Source: Muribaculaceae bacterium (GTDB lineage: Bacteria > Bacteroidota > Bacteroidia > Bacteroidales > Muribaculaceae). From it: DNA of 64,000 nt. The notes beneath the pieces are model-generated. The model was given only the letters and a program-made list of their open reading frames with translations. It did not search any database and had not been told where the DNA came from. The position numbers were made by a program, and so were the translations under genes. This document shows positions 51,564-59,672 of this stretch, piece after piece (positions within the stretch are counted from its first letter, which is position 1; each line of letters opens with the position of its first letter). Where the stretch lies: contig JAFLTT010000006.1 of the NCBI GenBank assembly GCA_022509165.1, positions 1 through 64,000 of the forward strand, written 5' to 3'.

Positions 51564-52339
51564 GCTCCGATTTTTTTAATGAGTTCTAAAGCTGCCTCTC
51601 GTCCGCTTTCCACCATGGCAGCATAATGGGTGTCGGTATTTACCGGCATCTGGATTCCTGCTTGCCTTATTCTCGCCCAATAGCGGGGATGGGGAAAAAA
51701 TCTGCCATACTTTTCCCAATGTTTGGTATTAATTTCTATGGATTTTCCGCTACTTATAGCCATCTCAATGGTTTCTTGTGACAAACGTGAGTATTCCGGA
51801 TCATCCTCTATTTCCGGCAATACCGACGATGCATTGAGGGCTATCTTATCGATATGTCCGATAATATCGAACCCTACGGCCTTTATCATCCGTTGTGTCT
51901 GAGTCCAGAAAGTTCTCACCACATACATGAGGTCATCGTCGAAATGCTCTTTCAGAGTGTTGCGGAATCTTTCAGGACTTCCGTCGATGTCATAGAAGTC
52001 TCCTTTTTGATTAGGGATGAAATGTACCGAACCTATCACATAATCAAGTCCATATTCTTTTACGTAAGGTGAAGCCGGTCCTTGCTCTTCCTCAAGGAAA
52101 TCTATCTCCATTCCTGCAAGTATCTTCATCTCCGGAAACATAGGCTTCAATCTTTCCACCTCCTCCAGGTATTTCGGCACATCCTCGGCTTTCATATTAC
52201 ACGGACTGGGAATGATGAGAGGGCCATGAGGAGTGAAACCCCATGTGGTGAACCCGGCAGCAGATGCGGCGGTCAGGATTTCTTCCATAGAGTTGCGGCC
52301 GTCGCAGAATTGAGTATGACTATGTAGATTTGTTTTCAA
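51560..52339 (-). CDS. PHP-domain phosphoesterase (histidinol-phosphatase-like)
   Basis: The frame is open to 52402, but a TAAATTTG -7 element lies at 52362-52355 (minus strand). I therefore favour the TTG at 52339, which puts the conserved TNLHSHTQFCDG at the very start (259 residues). Metal ligands are visible: HSH near the N-terminus, FTPHGPL, Glu in GMEIDF, IGSVHFIP, IGHIDK and NTDTHY. Such enzymes hydrolyse phosphomonoesters such as histidinol phosphate. The substrate here is unproven because no histidine genes are nearby. A direct repeat, CAAAATTCTGATT (52337-52349 and 52366-52378), flanks the promoter. Confidence 0.8.
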   Translation of the reverse strand: MKTNLHSHTQFCDGRNSMEEILTAASAAGFTTWGFTPHGPLIIPSPCNMKAEDVPKYLEEVERLKPMFPEMKILAGMEIDFLEEEQGPASPYVKEYGLDYVIGSVHFIPNQKGDFYDIDGSPERFRNTLKEHFDDDLMYVVRTFWTQTQRMIKAVGFDIIGHIDKIALNASSVLPEIEDDPEYSRLSQETIEMAISSGKSIEINTKHWEKYGRFFPHPRYWARIRQAGIQMPVNTDTHYAAMVESGREAALELIKKIGA

Positions 52340-52453
52340 AATTCTGATTCTCTGCAAATTTACCTCAAAATTCTGATTGACCGATATCTGAACTGAGCCC
52401 AAAGATTAATAGTGATGGAAATGATGGGGTTTAATCAGGCGTATCAATAATCT

Positions 52454-53716
52454 TTACAGTCTCTCCTGTTTTCTTAATGGAAAGAGCCTTAAGTAAGTGA
52501 GGCACCTCCAGAACCATTCAAGGGGACCGAAACGATAGAAACGGAGCCACGCTGCACTAAAGGCTATCTCCAGGAAGAACACAGCAAAGGCTATGATTTC
52601 TCCATACACAAGACCCGTATCGGCACCTAAACCAAGTCCCACGCCATAAAATATCATTACTCCGATTGCCGACTGACCTATATAGTTTGTCAGAGCCATT
52701 CTTCCGGGGTATGACATCACTTTCCACCATTGCCATTCCTTGTGGTGAAGATAAAGAAGGCAGAAAGTAGAAATATATCCGAATGAAGTAAGATATACAC
52801 TTATGAAATAAAAAAGACTGTGGGTGCCGAATCCAAAGGGCTTACCCTGCATAGCACTCCAGGCATATATGGCCGAGAGTGGTAAACCTAAGCAAAGACC
52901 TGCGATACAAACTGTTTTAAGAATTTTTCTGAATTCTTCCAGTCGGGCAAACACCCGGTGGCGTCCCAGCCAAAATCCTATAAGGAAAAGCCCTAACACT
53001 TTGAAATACCTGTTGCCGTCTACAAATTCCTGCATCCTTTCCACAGCTCCCATTAGCAGGAAATTATGCATATCTCCATAACTCCGGGCATCTCTGAGCC
53101 AGTAGGCAAAATTCTCTTGAGTGATGCCGAAACGGTCACATAGAAGCCATTGCCATTCCACCAGGTTGGAAGAGAGGTACACGCCGGTAAACTGACACAC
53201 ATAGTCGATAATCACAGGCAACCCTAAAAATACCAAGGCCCAGATCAGCAGTGTGCGGTCTTTACACCTGAGGAAGAGTGGTAGAGTCATGCCCACCAAT
53301 GCATAAAGCATCAGGATATCTCCGCTCCATATTAAAAGCAGATGGAGCAGCCCGATAAGAAATAGAAGGAACATCCTGCGATAAAAAATCAATGTGCCGT
53401 TGGCACCTCTCTTACGATTGTTTTCCAAAATGATGGAGAAACCGATACCGAAGAGCAACGAGAAGATTGTATAAAATTTTCCGTCGATAAGGATATAAAG
53501 ACACCATTGCACCACATAGTCAATGGTAGCGGTGGGAAACATTTCCCGTGGCTCAGCTTCCAAGAAACTGTAAAGTGAGAATTCAGGATAATTGGCCAGA
53601 CAAATACCCAGCAGAGCAAATCCCCTCAAAGCATCGAGGATGATGTGACGCTGTTTTCCCTCAACCGGTGCTCCGGCATGCCTGCCATTTTCCTTACTTA
53701 CAATCTCCCTTCCCAT
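52454..53716 (-). CDS. DUF418 family membrane protein
   Basis: About 420 residues if started at the ATG of 53716 (open to 53776). It has 9-11 hydrophobic helices. The family opening is DALRGFALLGICLANYPEF (about residues 28-46). The C-terminal DUF418 block includes FGPLEWFWRCLTY. Related to acyltransferase-type membrane proteins (EpsG/YeiB-like), but no activity is established. Monocistronic. Confidence 0.85.
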   Translation of the reverse strand: MGREIVSKENGRHAGAPVEGKQRHIILDALRGFALLGICLANYPEFSLYSFLEAEPREMFPTATIDYVVQWCLYILIDGKFYTIFSLLFGIGFSIILENNRKRGANGTLIFYRRMFLLFLIGLLHLLLIWSGDILMLYALVGMTLPLFLRCKDRTLLIWALVFLGLPVIIDYVCQFTGVYLSSNLVEWQWLLCDRFGITQENFAYWLRDARSYGDMHNFLLMGAVERMQEFVDGNRYFKVLGLFLIGFWLGRHRVFARLEEFRKILKTVCIAGLCLGLPLSAIYAWSAMQGKPFGFGTHSLFYFISVYLTSFGYISTFCLLYLHHKEWQWWKVMSYPGRMALTNYIGQSAIGVMIFYGVGLGLGADTGLVYGEIIAFAVFFLEIAFSAAWLRFYRFGPLEWFWRCLTYLRLFPLRKQERL

Positions 53717-53917
53717 TTTCTTTACCGATGAAATCCGTTGGCAAAAACCATGCAAATTTAAAAAGAAAAAATCCAAACTACTATAGATAAGCCGTTTGGA
53801 ATTGTGACAAGATAAACTTATTTATTAGTAAATTATAAATAGAACTTTTTCAAATATTTAGGATTTTTCAAATGATCCATTTGCTAAACTTATTTTCTAT
53901 TTGTGTTTATTAAATCT

Positions 53918-54382
53918 TTATATTGCTATGTCGGAAGGAGAAGAAATACTCACTTCACGAAGCTGATTATATATCTTCTCACCTAAATCTTCCTTAACGA
54001 GCAAAACGAGAGTTTTGAAGAATTCGGGATTCATGGCAGCTAAAATAAGTTTTGCATTAGAGAGAGAAGGTACTTCCCCTTTTTCATAATTATGGTATTG
54101 ATTCATGCCAAACCCTAAAATTAGAGACATCTTGGAGGCTGAAAGCCCATATTTCTTTCTTAGGGCTTTTATTTCAGAAGGAAAGGGTATGCCATGTTTT
54201 TTTCTATAGGCATCATAAATCTGTTTAACAACTTCTTCATCTTGTTCTTCAGTGGAAAATTCAAGACCGGTCTGATCACACCGATACATTTTTCGTGTAA
54301 TCTCGAAATTTTCTTTTCTATAGGGAATATGGGTCTTCTTTTCAATTAGGGTACCTTTCCCGTCGCAGAATGGTGAATCCAT
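53918..54382 (-). CDS. MqsA-family antitoxin
   Basis: 154 residues from the ATG at 54382; the longer frame to 54511 lies inside the toxin remnant. The N-terminal part (MDSPFCDGKG... YRCDQTG) corresponds to the zinc-binding toxin-contact domain of MqsA, with fewer cysteines than in E. coli. The C-terminal part (about 70-140) is an XRE-type HTH (IKALRKKYGLSASKMSLILG, then YEKGEVPSLSNAKL). It should bind the 24-bp palindrome at 57488-57511, which is now separated from it by an inserted IS66 element. The antitoxin itself looks intact. Confidence 0.85.
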   Translation of the reverse strand: MDSPFCDGKGTLIEKKTHIPYRKENFEITRKMYRCDQTGLEFSTEEQDEEVVKQIYDAYRKKHGIPFPSEIKALRKKYGLSASKMSLILGFGMNQYHNYEKGEVPSLSNAKLILAAMNPEFFKTLVLLVKEDLGEKIYNQLREVSISSPSDIAI

Positions 54383-54383
54383 A

Positions 54384-54678
54384 TTATGACTTTTTATAAG
54401 GATAAGACATCGGGTATTCTGAAAAATGGAAAGAAATGCAGATAATATCTTTATTTGGTTGTCCCAAAGAGATCTTGATATAGACTTCCTGATTCTTAAT
54501 ATCTTTCCCAAAGACCCACATGTCGCCTAATAAATTAATAACATCTTTAATAGGACCTTCGGAATAATCTTCAACCGTAAGAGTCTTGATAATATCCTTC
54601 CTTTTGGTACCCGGAATATCCAAAGCAGCCAATGTCTCAATATTTTTATCCCGGTTGTCAAGAAATCGGATCTCACTA
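54384..54678 (-). pseudogene. MqsR-like toxin gene, 3' part (split by IS66)
   Basis: The part of the toxin gene left of the insertion encodes SEIRFLDNRDKN, then VEDYSEGPIKDV, MWVFGKDIKNQEVYIKI and ISFHFSEYPMSYPY, the typical end of the MqsR-like toxins paired with MqsA in Bacteroidales. One base separates it from the antitoxin gene. The inserted element contributes an in-frame GTG from its inverted repeat at 54701-54699. An N-terminally altered protein of 105 residues starting MAVFGPFT could therefore still be made. The original first ~27 codons lie beyond the element at 57380-57461. Confidence 0.8.
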
Positions 54679-54768
54679 GTAAACGGCCCAAATACCGCCA
54701 CAGGGAGCTTTAACCCTGATTCTTTCAGGGTTTGCCAGATATCTTCAAAAGAGATTGGAGATTGATTT

Positions 54769-56517
54769 TTAACAAACAGGCATCCACCGGTCAGGAAGGA
54801 GATCCCGTTTGCCTATATGGTCGGGCGGAGATTTGAGTTTGCGGAAGAGATGACACAGATAGGCGTAGGGGTCTTTCCCATTGAGTCGGCAACTTTCCAC
54901 CAGGGAGTGCATGAAGGCTGCGTTTTCGGCCGCTCCCTGGCTCCCGATGTTCTGGCAGTTCTTAAGGTCGAGCTTTATTGGCTTCATCCTTTGCTCGCAG
55001 AGATTATTGGATATCTCGGCGTTGCCGTCCCGGAGGAAGTTTCGCAGGGAGTCCCATTGGGTCAGGATATAGTTGACAGCTTTCTTGACAAGCTCTTTTC
55101 CCATAAGGATCGTGTCGGTGCTTATTGATTTGGCCATAGTGAGGATGCGGTTCAGCACATGGTTGCTGAGTTTCTGACGGCTCTGCATCTTTTCTGTGGC
55201 CTGCATGCCCTTGAACCGGCGTTCGTAGTCAAAGAGGGCGTCGATCTCGTCAAGAAGCTTATAGCCCACCTCGGATTCCACACCTATCATTTCTATGGTC
55301 TTGCGCCGTGCGTGGCTCCAGCAGCCGCAGTGGAGGATGTCGGGGTGTCTGTCGTCGTCGAAGACAGAGTAGGCGTTGTAGCCGTCGGTCGATATGGTGC
55401 CCTTGAACTTCTGAAGGAAGTTAAGCACCACTTCGCGGGCACGGCTCCCTCCCTCATAGACATAAGAGACAAGGTTGCCGCATTTGTTGTGGAAGGCCCA
55501 CAGGTATTTTTTCAGATACTCCACAACTCCGGTCTTTTCGTTCTCGGTGCCGACCAGCACACTGGTCTCGTCTATCATCAGATAGGAACAGTCTGCCACA
55601 GCCTCACGGAGCGTGGCCTCAAGCATGGCTCTGAGTTCTGATTCGGCCAGCTGGTAATAATGGTTGAAGGTGGTCTTGGGGAACCTGGCGCCCATTTCCC
55701 TGAGCTTTATCCTTATGCGTTTCTTCGGCGTGTGGTAGCCATATTTCTCAACGAGCAGGAAGGCCAGCATCTCTGCCGAGAACGGACACCCTTTCACAGG
55801 GTTGTCCCTCTCTTCCTGGGGCAGTGTCTTGCAACAGTCTCCATCGGCATTTATGTAACAGGCTGTCTGCCATACATGCCTGACTATACGTCCGGGTATG
55901 AACTCATACTGGATCCATTCGTATATCTCGGTCTCTCCGTTACGGGTCTTGAACTTCGCACCTTCAGGCAACTTGAAGTAGTCTGCGAGCTCATGCACGA
56001 TGGTCTCGTCGCAATCGTATCTCTCTATCGATGGCCTGCGCCCTTTGGATTTCTTCTTTTGTTTTGGTGTGGCATGCTCGCATGACCGGGATTCTGTCGT
56101 GGTTCCGGATGCCGGAGGATTTGTGCCGTCGAAGTCATCCCTGTCACGGCCACGGCCGTCGATACGGCGGTTGTTAAGAAGGTCTCGCTGTTCGGTGGTA
56201 GGGGCAAACCGCTTGCCTTGACTTAGCTTGCCTGTGGATAGGGCGTTGGCCAGTTGCTCAGACAATGTGGCATTGATTTTTATCTGCTGCTCCATGGTCA
56301 GGCGCATTGTCTCCAGGCTTTGTTGCAGCGAGGTGTTTTGTGCCATCAATGCATGCTGGGTGTCTCTCATGGCCGCCAGCTCTGCCTTGTAGGATTCTTC
56401 CATCGAGCTTAGCCTGGCAAGCAGTTCGTTGTTCTGCTGTTGCAGCATAGCCTTCTCCTCCTGTATCCTCGACATGTTCTCCAGCAGCAACTCGTATGAA
56501 AGATCCTTCCTTTTCAT
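54769..56517 (-). CDS. tnpC: IS66 transposase TnpC
   Basis: 582 residues, full length for the family. It has an N-terminal coiled coil (about 1-95) and a basic linker with the KKSKGRRPSIERY segment. A zinc-finger-like region (CYINADGDCC, near 240) and the DDE catalytic core follow, with motifs YLMIDETSVLV, STDGYNAY and HCGCWSHARR, and the C-terminal IS66 block NNLCEQRMKPIKLDLKNC. It catalyses transposition. It ends 90 bp before the element end. Confidence 0.95.
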   Translation of the reverse strand: MKRKDLSYELLLENMSRIQEEKAMLQQQNNELLARLSSMEESYKAELAAMRDTQHALMAQNTSLQQSLETMRLTMEQQIKINATLSEQLANALSTGKLSQGKRFAPTTEQRDLLNNRRIDGRGRDRDDFDGTNPPASGTTTESRSCEHATPKQKKKSKGRRPSIERYDCDETIVHELADYFKLPEGAKFKTRNGETEIYEWIQYEFIPGRIVRHVWQTACYINADGDCCKTLPQEERDNPVKGCPFSAEMLAFLLVEKYGYHTPKKRIRIKLREMGARFPKTTFNHYYQLAESELRAMLEATLREAVADCSYLMIDETSVLVGTENEKTGVVEYLKKYLWAFHNKCGNLVSYVYEGGSRAREVVLNFLQKFKGTISTDGYNAYSVFDDDRHPDILHCGCWSHARRKTIEMIGVESEVGYKLLDEIDALFDYERRFKGMQATEKMQSRQKLSNHVLNRILTMAKSISTDTILMGKELVKKAVNYILTQWDSLRNFLRDGNAEISNNLCEQRMKPIKLDLKNCQNIGSQGAAENAAFMHSLVESCRLNGKDPYAYLCHLFRKLKSPPDHIGKRDLLPDRWMPVC

Positions 56518-56596
56518 ACCTCTAATTTAATGAAAATCTTTCATTTATGCAAGTAAAATTTGCATTTATTTTATTGATTTCCAATAAATTAAACCA

Positions 56597-56956
56597 CTAT
56601 TTCGAAGGCTCCGGACTCACTTCTTCGAGCCTTATCTCGGTGCGTGCCAGCCCCTCTGTCAGGCAAACAAGATCCGTATACCCGATTTGATACCTCCCCG
56701 TTTTCGACTCGTACACGGGCTTGCGGAAGCGTCCCTGCGAGGGCCGCTTTTCATACATCACATAGAACCCTCTCTCATAATGTACCAGCCTGACGATGGT
56801 CCGCGCCTTGTTCATGAAGATGAAGACATTGCGCTCGTCATAGGGATTGCTCCTCATCTCGGTCTTCACTGTCTGGAAGAGTCTCAGACACCCGCCCCTG
56901 AGGTTCACCCTGCCCGTGTAAAGATAGAACCTCATCTCATCGCTCACCCTAAACAT
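56597..56956 (-). CDS. tnpB: IS66 accessory protein TnpB
   Basis: 119 residues. Contains the Orf2-like signature: YLYTGRVNLRGG, then ERNVFIFMNKARTIVRLVHYERGFYVMYEKR. It is needed with TnpA and TnpC for IS66 transposition. It overlaps tnpA by 13 bp and lies 79 bp before tnpC. Confidence 0.92.
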   Translation of the reverse strand: MFRVSDEMRFYLYTGRVNLRGGCLRLFQTVKTEMRSNPYDERNVFIFMNKARTIVRLVHYERGFYVMYEKRPSQGRFRKPVYESKTGRYQIGYTDLVCLTEGLARTEIRLEEVSPEPSK

Positions 56957-57309
56957 AGCGCCGGTCTTATCTTGTTCAACATCTCAAGCAGGGTGTCCAG
57001 CTGGATCGATTCCCTCTCAAGCCTCAGCCCGTTGTCAAAACTTATCCTGACAGAGCGCACATTGACGGCCCCCGATAATGACTGTGGCTTGACCGGCACC
57101 ATCTCCACCATGGCCGGCAAACTTCCCGAACATGGCTCCCCCGATTGTCTGCGTGTCGAATATCCCATCCGGCTGCGCCATGCTATATACCTTCTATAGG
57201 GAATGCCTTCCTCCTCACATATCTTCGTGAGGCTCATCTCTTCTGAAAATGTCTGTACCAGTTCATGAAATCCGGCCAGATCATACTTGGTTCTTCGTGC
57301 CATAATCAT
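56944..57309 (-). CDS. tnpA: IS66 accessory protein TnpA
   Basis: About 120 residues. The N-terminal helix-turn-helix-like part (YDLAGFHELVQTFSEEMSLTK, with ICEEEGIPYRRYIAWRSRMG) is typical of IS66 OrfA proteins and probably binds the terminal repeats. The C-terminal part (VRISFDNGLRLERESIQLDTLLEML) resembles the usual end of these proteins. The start may be the second ATG, six bp further in. First gene of the element. Confidence 0.88.
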   Translation of the reverse strand: MIMARRTKYDLAGFHELVQTFSEEMSLTKICEEEGIPYRRYIAWRSRMGYSTRRQSGEPCSGSLPAMVEMVPVKPQSLSGAVNVRSVRISFDNGLRLERESIQLDTLLEMLNKIRPALCLG

Positions 57310-57379
57310 AGAATTTTTGATTTTGGCGCAAAGCTATATTAATCCCCTAACTCTGCGTGGCGGTATTTGGGCCGTTTAC

Positions 57380-57461
57380 ATCTCACTAATTGTAAGTTTG
57401 CCAAATAAAGTGGATAGAAATTTTCTACCTCATCAAATGTTGATATCTTCTTTTCTTCCAT
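57380..57461 (-). pseudogene. MqsR-like toxin gene, 5' part (beyond IS66)
   Basis: The ATG at 57461-57459 opens MEEKKISTFDEVENFYPL up to the insertion. After removal of the IS and one target copy the two parts do not join in one frame. A fifth A in the run at 57420-57423 would give VEKFLSTLFGKLTISEIRFLDN, which fits the toxin family well. So the gene carries a one-base deletion as well as the insertion, unless the deletion is a sequencing error. Confidence 0.65.
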
Positions 57462-57465
57462 GAAA

Positions 57466-57511
57466 CAAAGATATGATAAATATTTGGAATTATCACTTTA
57501 AAGTGATAATT
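57466..57511 (-). promoter_or_regulatory. Original promoter and operator of the MqsR-MqsA operon
   Basis: On the minus strand TATCTTTG (57473-57466) is a -7 element five bp before the toxin ATG. Upstream of it, 57488-57511 is a perfect 24-bp palindrome with half TTATCACTTT, covering the -33 position. It is the expected binding site of the MqsA antitoxin. After the IS66 insertion it lies 3.1 kb from the antitoxin gene. Confidence 0.7.
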
Positions 57512-57562
57512 TATTCTAAATTTTAAATATCAGAAATAACAGTTGGGCAAATGTTGTGCAAT

Positions 57563-57590
57563 TTTGTATATTAAAAAATTACTAACTTTG
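57563..57590 (+). promoter_or_regulatory. Promoter of the ORF6N gene
   Basis: TTTG at 57563-57566 and TAACTTTG at 57583-57590, 16 bp apart, 23 bp before the ATG. The spacing is slightly short, but both elements match. Confidence 0.5.
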
Positions 57591-57613
57591 TAAAATAACG
57601 GTATATCTAAACT

Positions 57614-58249
57614 ATGGGAGAGATAATAAATATTGAAAAAATTAAGAATTTGATTATTTCATTGAGAGGGGAAAAGGTAATTCTGGATGTAGATGTGGCC
57701 CATATTTATGGTGTTGAAACAAAACGTATAAACGAGGCAGTAAGAAATAATCCTGATAAATTCCCTGATGATTTTGTATTTGTCATTGATAAAAAGGAAC
57801 TTATGGATTTGCGGTCGAAATTTTCGACCACAAAACTTTCCCCTAAAAGTCGAGTTATGCCGAAAGCCTTTACAGAAAGAGGTCTTTATATGTTGGCAAC
57901 CATTCTACGGAGTCCTATAGCTATACAAACAACTTTTACTATTATTAATACTTTTGCTCAAGTCAGGGAATTGAAAGAGGAGATTTCTGCAATGCATGCT
58001 GAAGGAGATAAAGGAACTCAAACTTCCCGGATTGAAAAAATAGGAGCCCTCATCGCTGATATTATGATGCCTGAACTCAAGACATCGGAAACCGAAGCCT
58101 CAATGGAAGTTAATTTAGTTTTCAGTAAATTCACATATACAGTTAAACGAACCAGGATGCAGGATCTAAAAGAAAAACTTACTCAAATAGCTGAAAGGAT
58201 GCTCGACAACGGTTTCTCAGAAGAAGAAATCAAGAAATATCTGAAATAA
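57614..58249 (+). CDS. ORF6N-domain DNA-binding protein
   Basis: 211 residues. The ORF6N domain covers about 1-110: IISLRGEKVILDVDVAHIYGVE, then RINEAVRNNPDKFPDDFVFVI and MPKAFTERGLYMLATIL. A coiled or helical tail follows (about 115-211). ORF6N proteins are phage-type regulators related to KilA-N and Bro-N. The coding DNA has a near-palindrome, GGTCGAAATTTTCGACC, at about 57813-57829, comparable to the one inside the KilA-N gene. Monocistronic, between the broken toxin-antitoxin locus and tRNA-Arg. Confidence 0.85.
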   Translation: MGEIINIEKIKNLIISLRGEKVILDVDVAHIYGVETKRINEAVRNNPDKFPDDFVFVIDKKELMDLRSKFSTTKLSPKSRVMPKAFTERGLYMLATILRSPIAIQTTFTIINTFAQVRELKEEISAMHAEGDKGTQTSRIEKIGALIADIMMPELKTSETEASMEVNLVFSKFTYTVKRTRMQDLKEKLTQIAERMLDNGFSEEEIKKYLK

Positions 58250-58385
58250 TACTTACCATTGACAACATCCTTTATTCAATGAAAAGAATAGAACTTTAAA
58301 ATTTTTGCTGACAAACAGACCAAAAGGAGCCGAGATTTTAGAAAATAGATAGACCGCTGAAAATCAGCGGTCTTAATTGAAGTGA

Positions 58386-58462
58386 TGGTGAACCGGGCGG
58401 GATTCGAACCCGCGACCCACAGCTTAGAAGGCTGTTGCTCTATCCAGCTGAGCTACCAGTCC
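58386..58462 (-). tRNA. tRNA-Arg (anticodon TCT)
   Basis: A complete cloverleaf on the minus strand, with the 3' CCA encoded (58388-58386). The acceptor stem is GGACTGG with CCGGTTC. The D arm contains AGCTCAGCTGGATAGAGC. The anticodon loop CTTCTAA gives anticodon TCT, reading AGA. The T arm is GCGGGTTCGAATCCCGC. tRNA genes are frequent phage integration sites, and the phage-like gene cluster begins just upstream. Confidence 0.97.
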
Positions 58463-58504
58463 CAGCAATTTTAGCCTTAACGGGCATCTGCCCATTTGTG
58501 GGTG

Positions 58505-58536
58505 CAAAGTTAATATTTTTTCTTTACACTTTCAAA
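58505..58536 (-). promoter_or_regulatory. Promoter of tRNA-Arg
   Basis: On the minus strand TTTG (58536-58533), 20 bp, then TAACTTTG (58512-58505): a full consensus match 42 bp before the tRNA. Confidence 0.75.
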
Positions 58537-58618
58537 ACTTTTGAGACCTTATTCACCTCTTATTCTCCTCCCTTCACTAAAACGTGGCTATAATTCTCTA
58601 TGGAGAAAGTCTCTCACC

Positions 58619-59110
58619 TTAATCCTTAGAGGGTCGTGAGGGACGGGAACGTTTGCAGATGGCCTCCTCAAGTACGGAAAGACAGTTTTTTGCCACTTGC
58701 GTATAATCAGTAGTCTCTCCCTTGGCTGTGATGGCAAACCAGTCGGCCACTGCAGATGCTACGATAAACTCATGTGCCACTTCAGCCAGAGATTTCGTGA
58801 CAGAGGGATTGAAGTTAGACGGCATGTCGAGAGTGAGACTGATATCATCTTTTTCGCTTAGAGATTCATTTGTCGACATCAGATCCTTGGCGTCCAGAAA
58901 TTCCGACAGACGGTTTCTCAATATCATGGCAGCCATAGTGATGCTACGAAGAATCTGCGCGGCATTCTCATCATCGTCGTTTGCCTGCATGTTGGCCACA
59001 TGGCTGTGATTGTCAGCTCCTGCCACTGAACGACCTGTGAGATAGGTCTTGTTTTGTATGTCATAAATGATTTCGGACATACTGAGGTTAAGTGTGATGG
59101 ATTTTTTCAT
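58619..59110 (-). CDS. Phage-cluster hypothetical protein B (paralogue of the next gene)
   Basis: 163 residues from the ATG at 59110 (MKKSITLNLSMSEIIYD); the longer frame overlaps the upstream gene. I do not know the family. It shares a plan with the gene at 59142: an N-terminal TYLTGRS or AYTGAKS block, a helical middle, a short strand pair (DDISLTLDMP), and an ADWF block near the end with a basic tail. No signal peptide or membrane segment. The position, just inside the tRNA, and the same-strand order suggest a role in the phage-like cluster, for example a structural or tail accessory protein; this is only inference. Confidence 0.6.
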   Translation of the reverse strand: MKKSITLNLSMSEIIYDIQNKTYLTGRSVAGADNHSHVANMQANDDDENAAQILRSITMAAMILRNRLSEFLDAKDLMSTNESLSEKDDISLTLDMPSNFNPSVTKSLAEVAHEFIVASAVADWFAITAKGETTDYTQVAKNCLSVLEEAICKRSRPSRPSKD

Positions 59111-59141
59111 AAATACTGATGGTTTTTCATGTTTTTTTCGA

Positions 59142-59591
59142 TTATTCAGAATAAGAACGCCTGGGCTTCTTCCGGCTGCAGAGTTTTGAAAACGCACGGT
59201 TGAGAAGACAATGACTTTCTGTTTCCCATTCAGGTGTCTTTGTGGGACAAGCAAACCTGAACCACTCGGCAATAATACCTGATGTCAGGCAGGCTTGGAG
59301 GTCGGAATTGACCGATGGTGTGAGAGAATCACAATAAGCCCCGCTCACTTCCAGATTTAGAGTGAACTCCTCCTCTCCGGTTTCTGAAGAAGATAGAAAA
59401 GGCTGCAATTTCTCCGCCACCCGACCACACACCTTATCCCAGCAACTATTCAGGAGGGAAGCATCGGCATCCACAGTGGCAACACGATCGTAAGCATTAT
59501 CATCTACCGATTTTGCTCCCGTATAAGCCGTCGCCAGCGCCACACTTTCCATTATAGCATTTTTTCTGAACTTTAAGTTTATTATTTTCAT
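59142..59591 (-). CDS. Phage-cluster hypothetical protein A
   Basis: 149 residues from the ATG at 59591 (MKIINLKFRKNAIM); the longer open frame would overlap the divergent repressor gene. It is homologous in layout to the gene at 58619: TAYTGAKSVDDNAYD near 20-35, strands EEEFTLNLEVS (near 85), and IIAEWF near 115, followed by a Lys/Arg-rich end. No family recognised. It is divergent from the S24 repressor, so the 81-bp space between their starts is a natural place for repressor control. Confidence 0.6.
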   Translation of the reverse strand: MKIINLKFRKNAIMESVALATAYTGAKSVDDNAYDRVATVDADASLLNSCWDKVCGRVAEKLQPFLSSSETGEEEFTLNLEVSGAYCDSLTPSVNSDLQACLTSGIIAEWFRFACPTKTPEWETESHCLLNRAFSKLCSRKKPRRSYSE

Positions 59592-59598
59592 AGAATTC

Positions 59599-59629
59599 TT
59601 TGCATTGTTGAAAATATAATATAAATTTG
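59599..59629 (+). promoter_or_regulatory. Promoter of the S24 repressor gene
   Basis: TTTG (59599-59602), 19 bp, then TAAATTTG (59622-59629): a full consensus match, 43 bp before the ATG at 59673. Confidence 0.7.
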
Positions 59630-59672
59630 CTAAACGATTATTATCACAATCAATAACACAAACCGCAAATAT

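Larger units (their letters stand above)
54679..57379 (-). mobile_element. Complete IS66-family insertion sequence
   Basis: A 2701-bp element with perfect 23-bp terminal inverted repeats: 54679-54701, starting GTAAACGGCCCAAATACC, and its complement at 57357-57379. It carries the three IS66 genes tnpA, tnpB and tnpC on the minus strand. The flanking 9-mer ATCTCACTA occurs at 54670-54678 and 57380-57388, the target duplication (IS66 usually makes 8 bp; the ninth base may be coincidence). All three genes are open, so it may still be active. It has split the MqsR-like toxin gene. Confidence 0.95.

Noticed and set aside
53918..54382. Antitoxin considered defective because zinc cysteines are missing
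   Set aside because: From memory, Bacteroidales MqsA-like proteins often lack part of the Cys set, so this looks like a lineage trait rather than decay.
55159..55641. 160-codon plus-strand frame inside the IS66 transposase
   Set aside because: Antisense of TnpC; no known passenger gene at this place.
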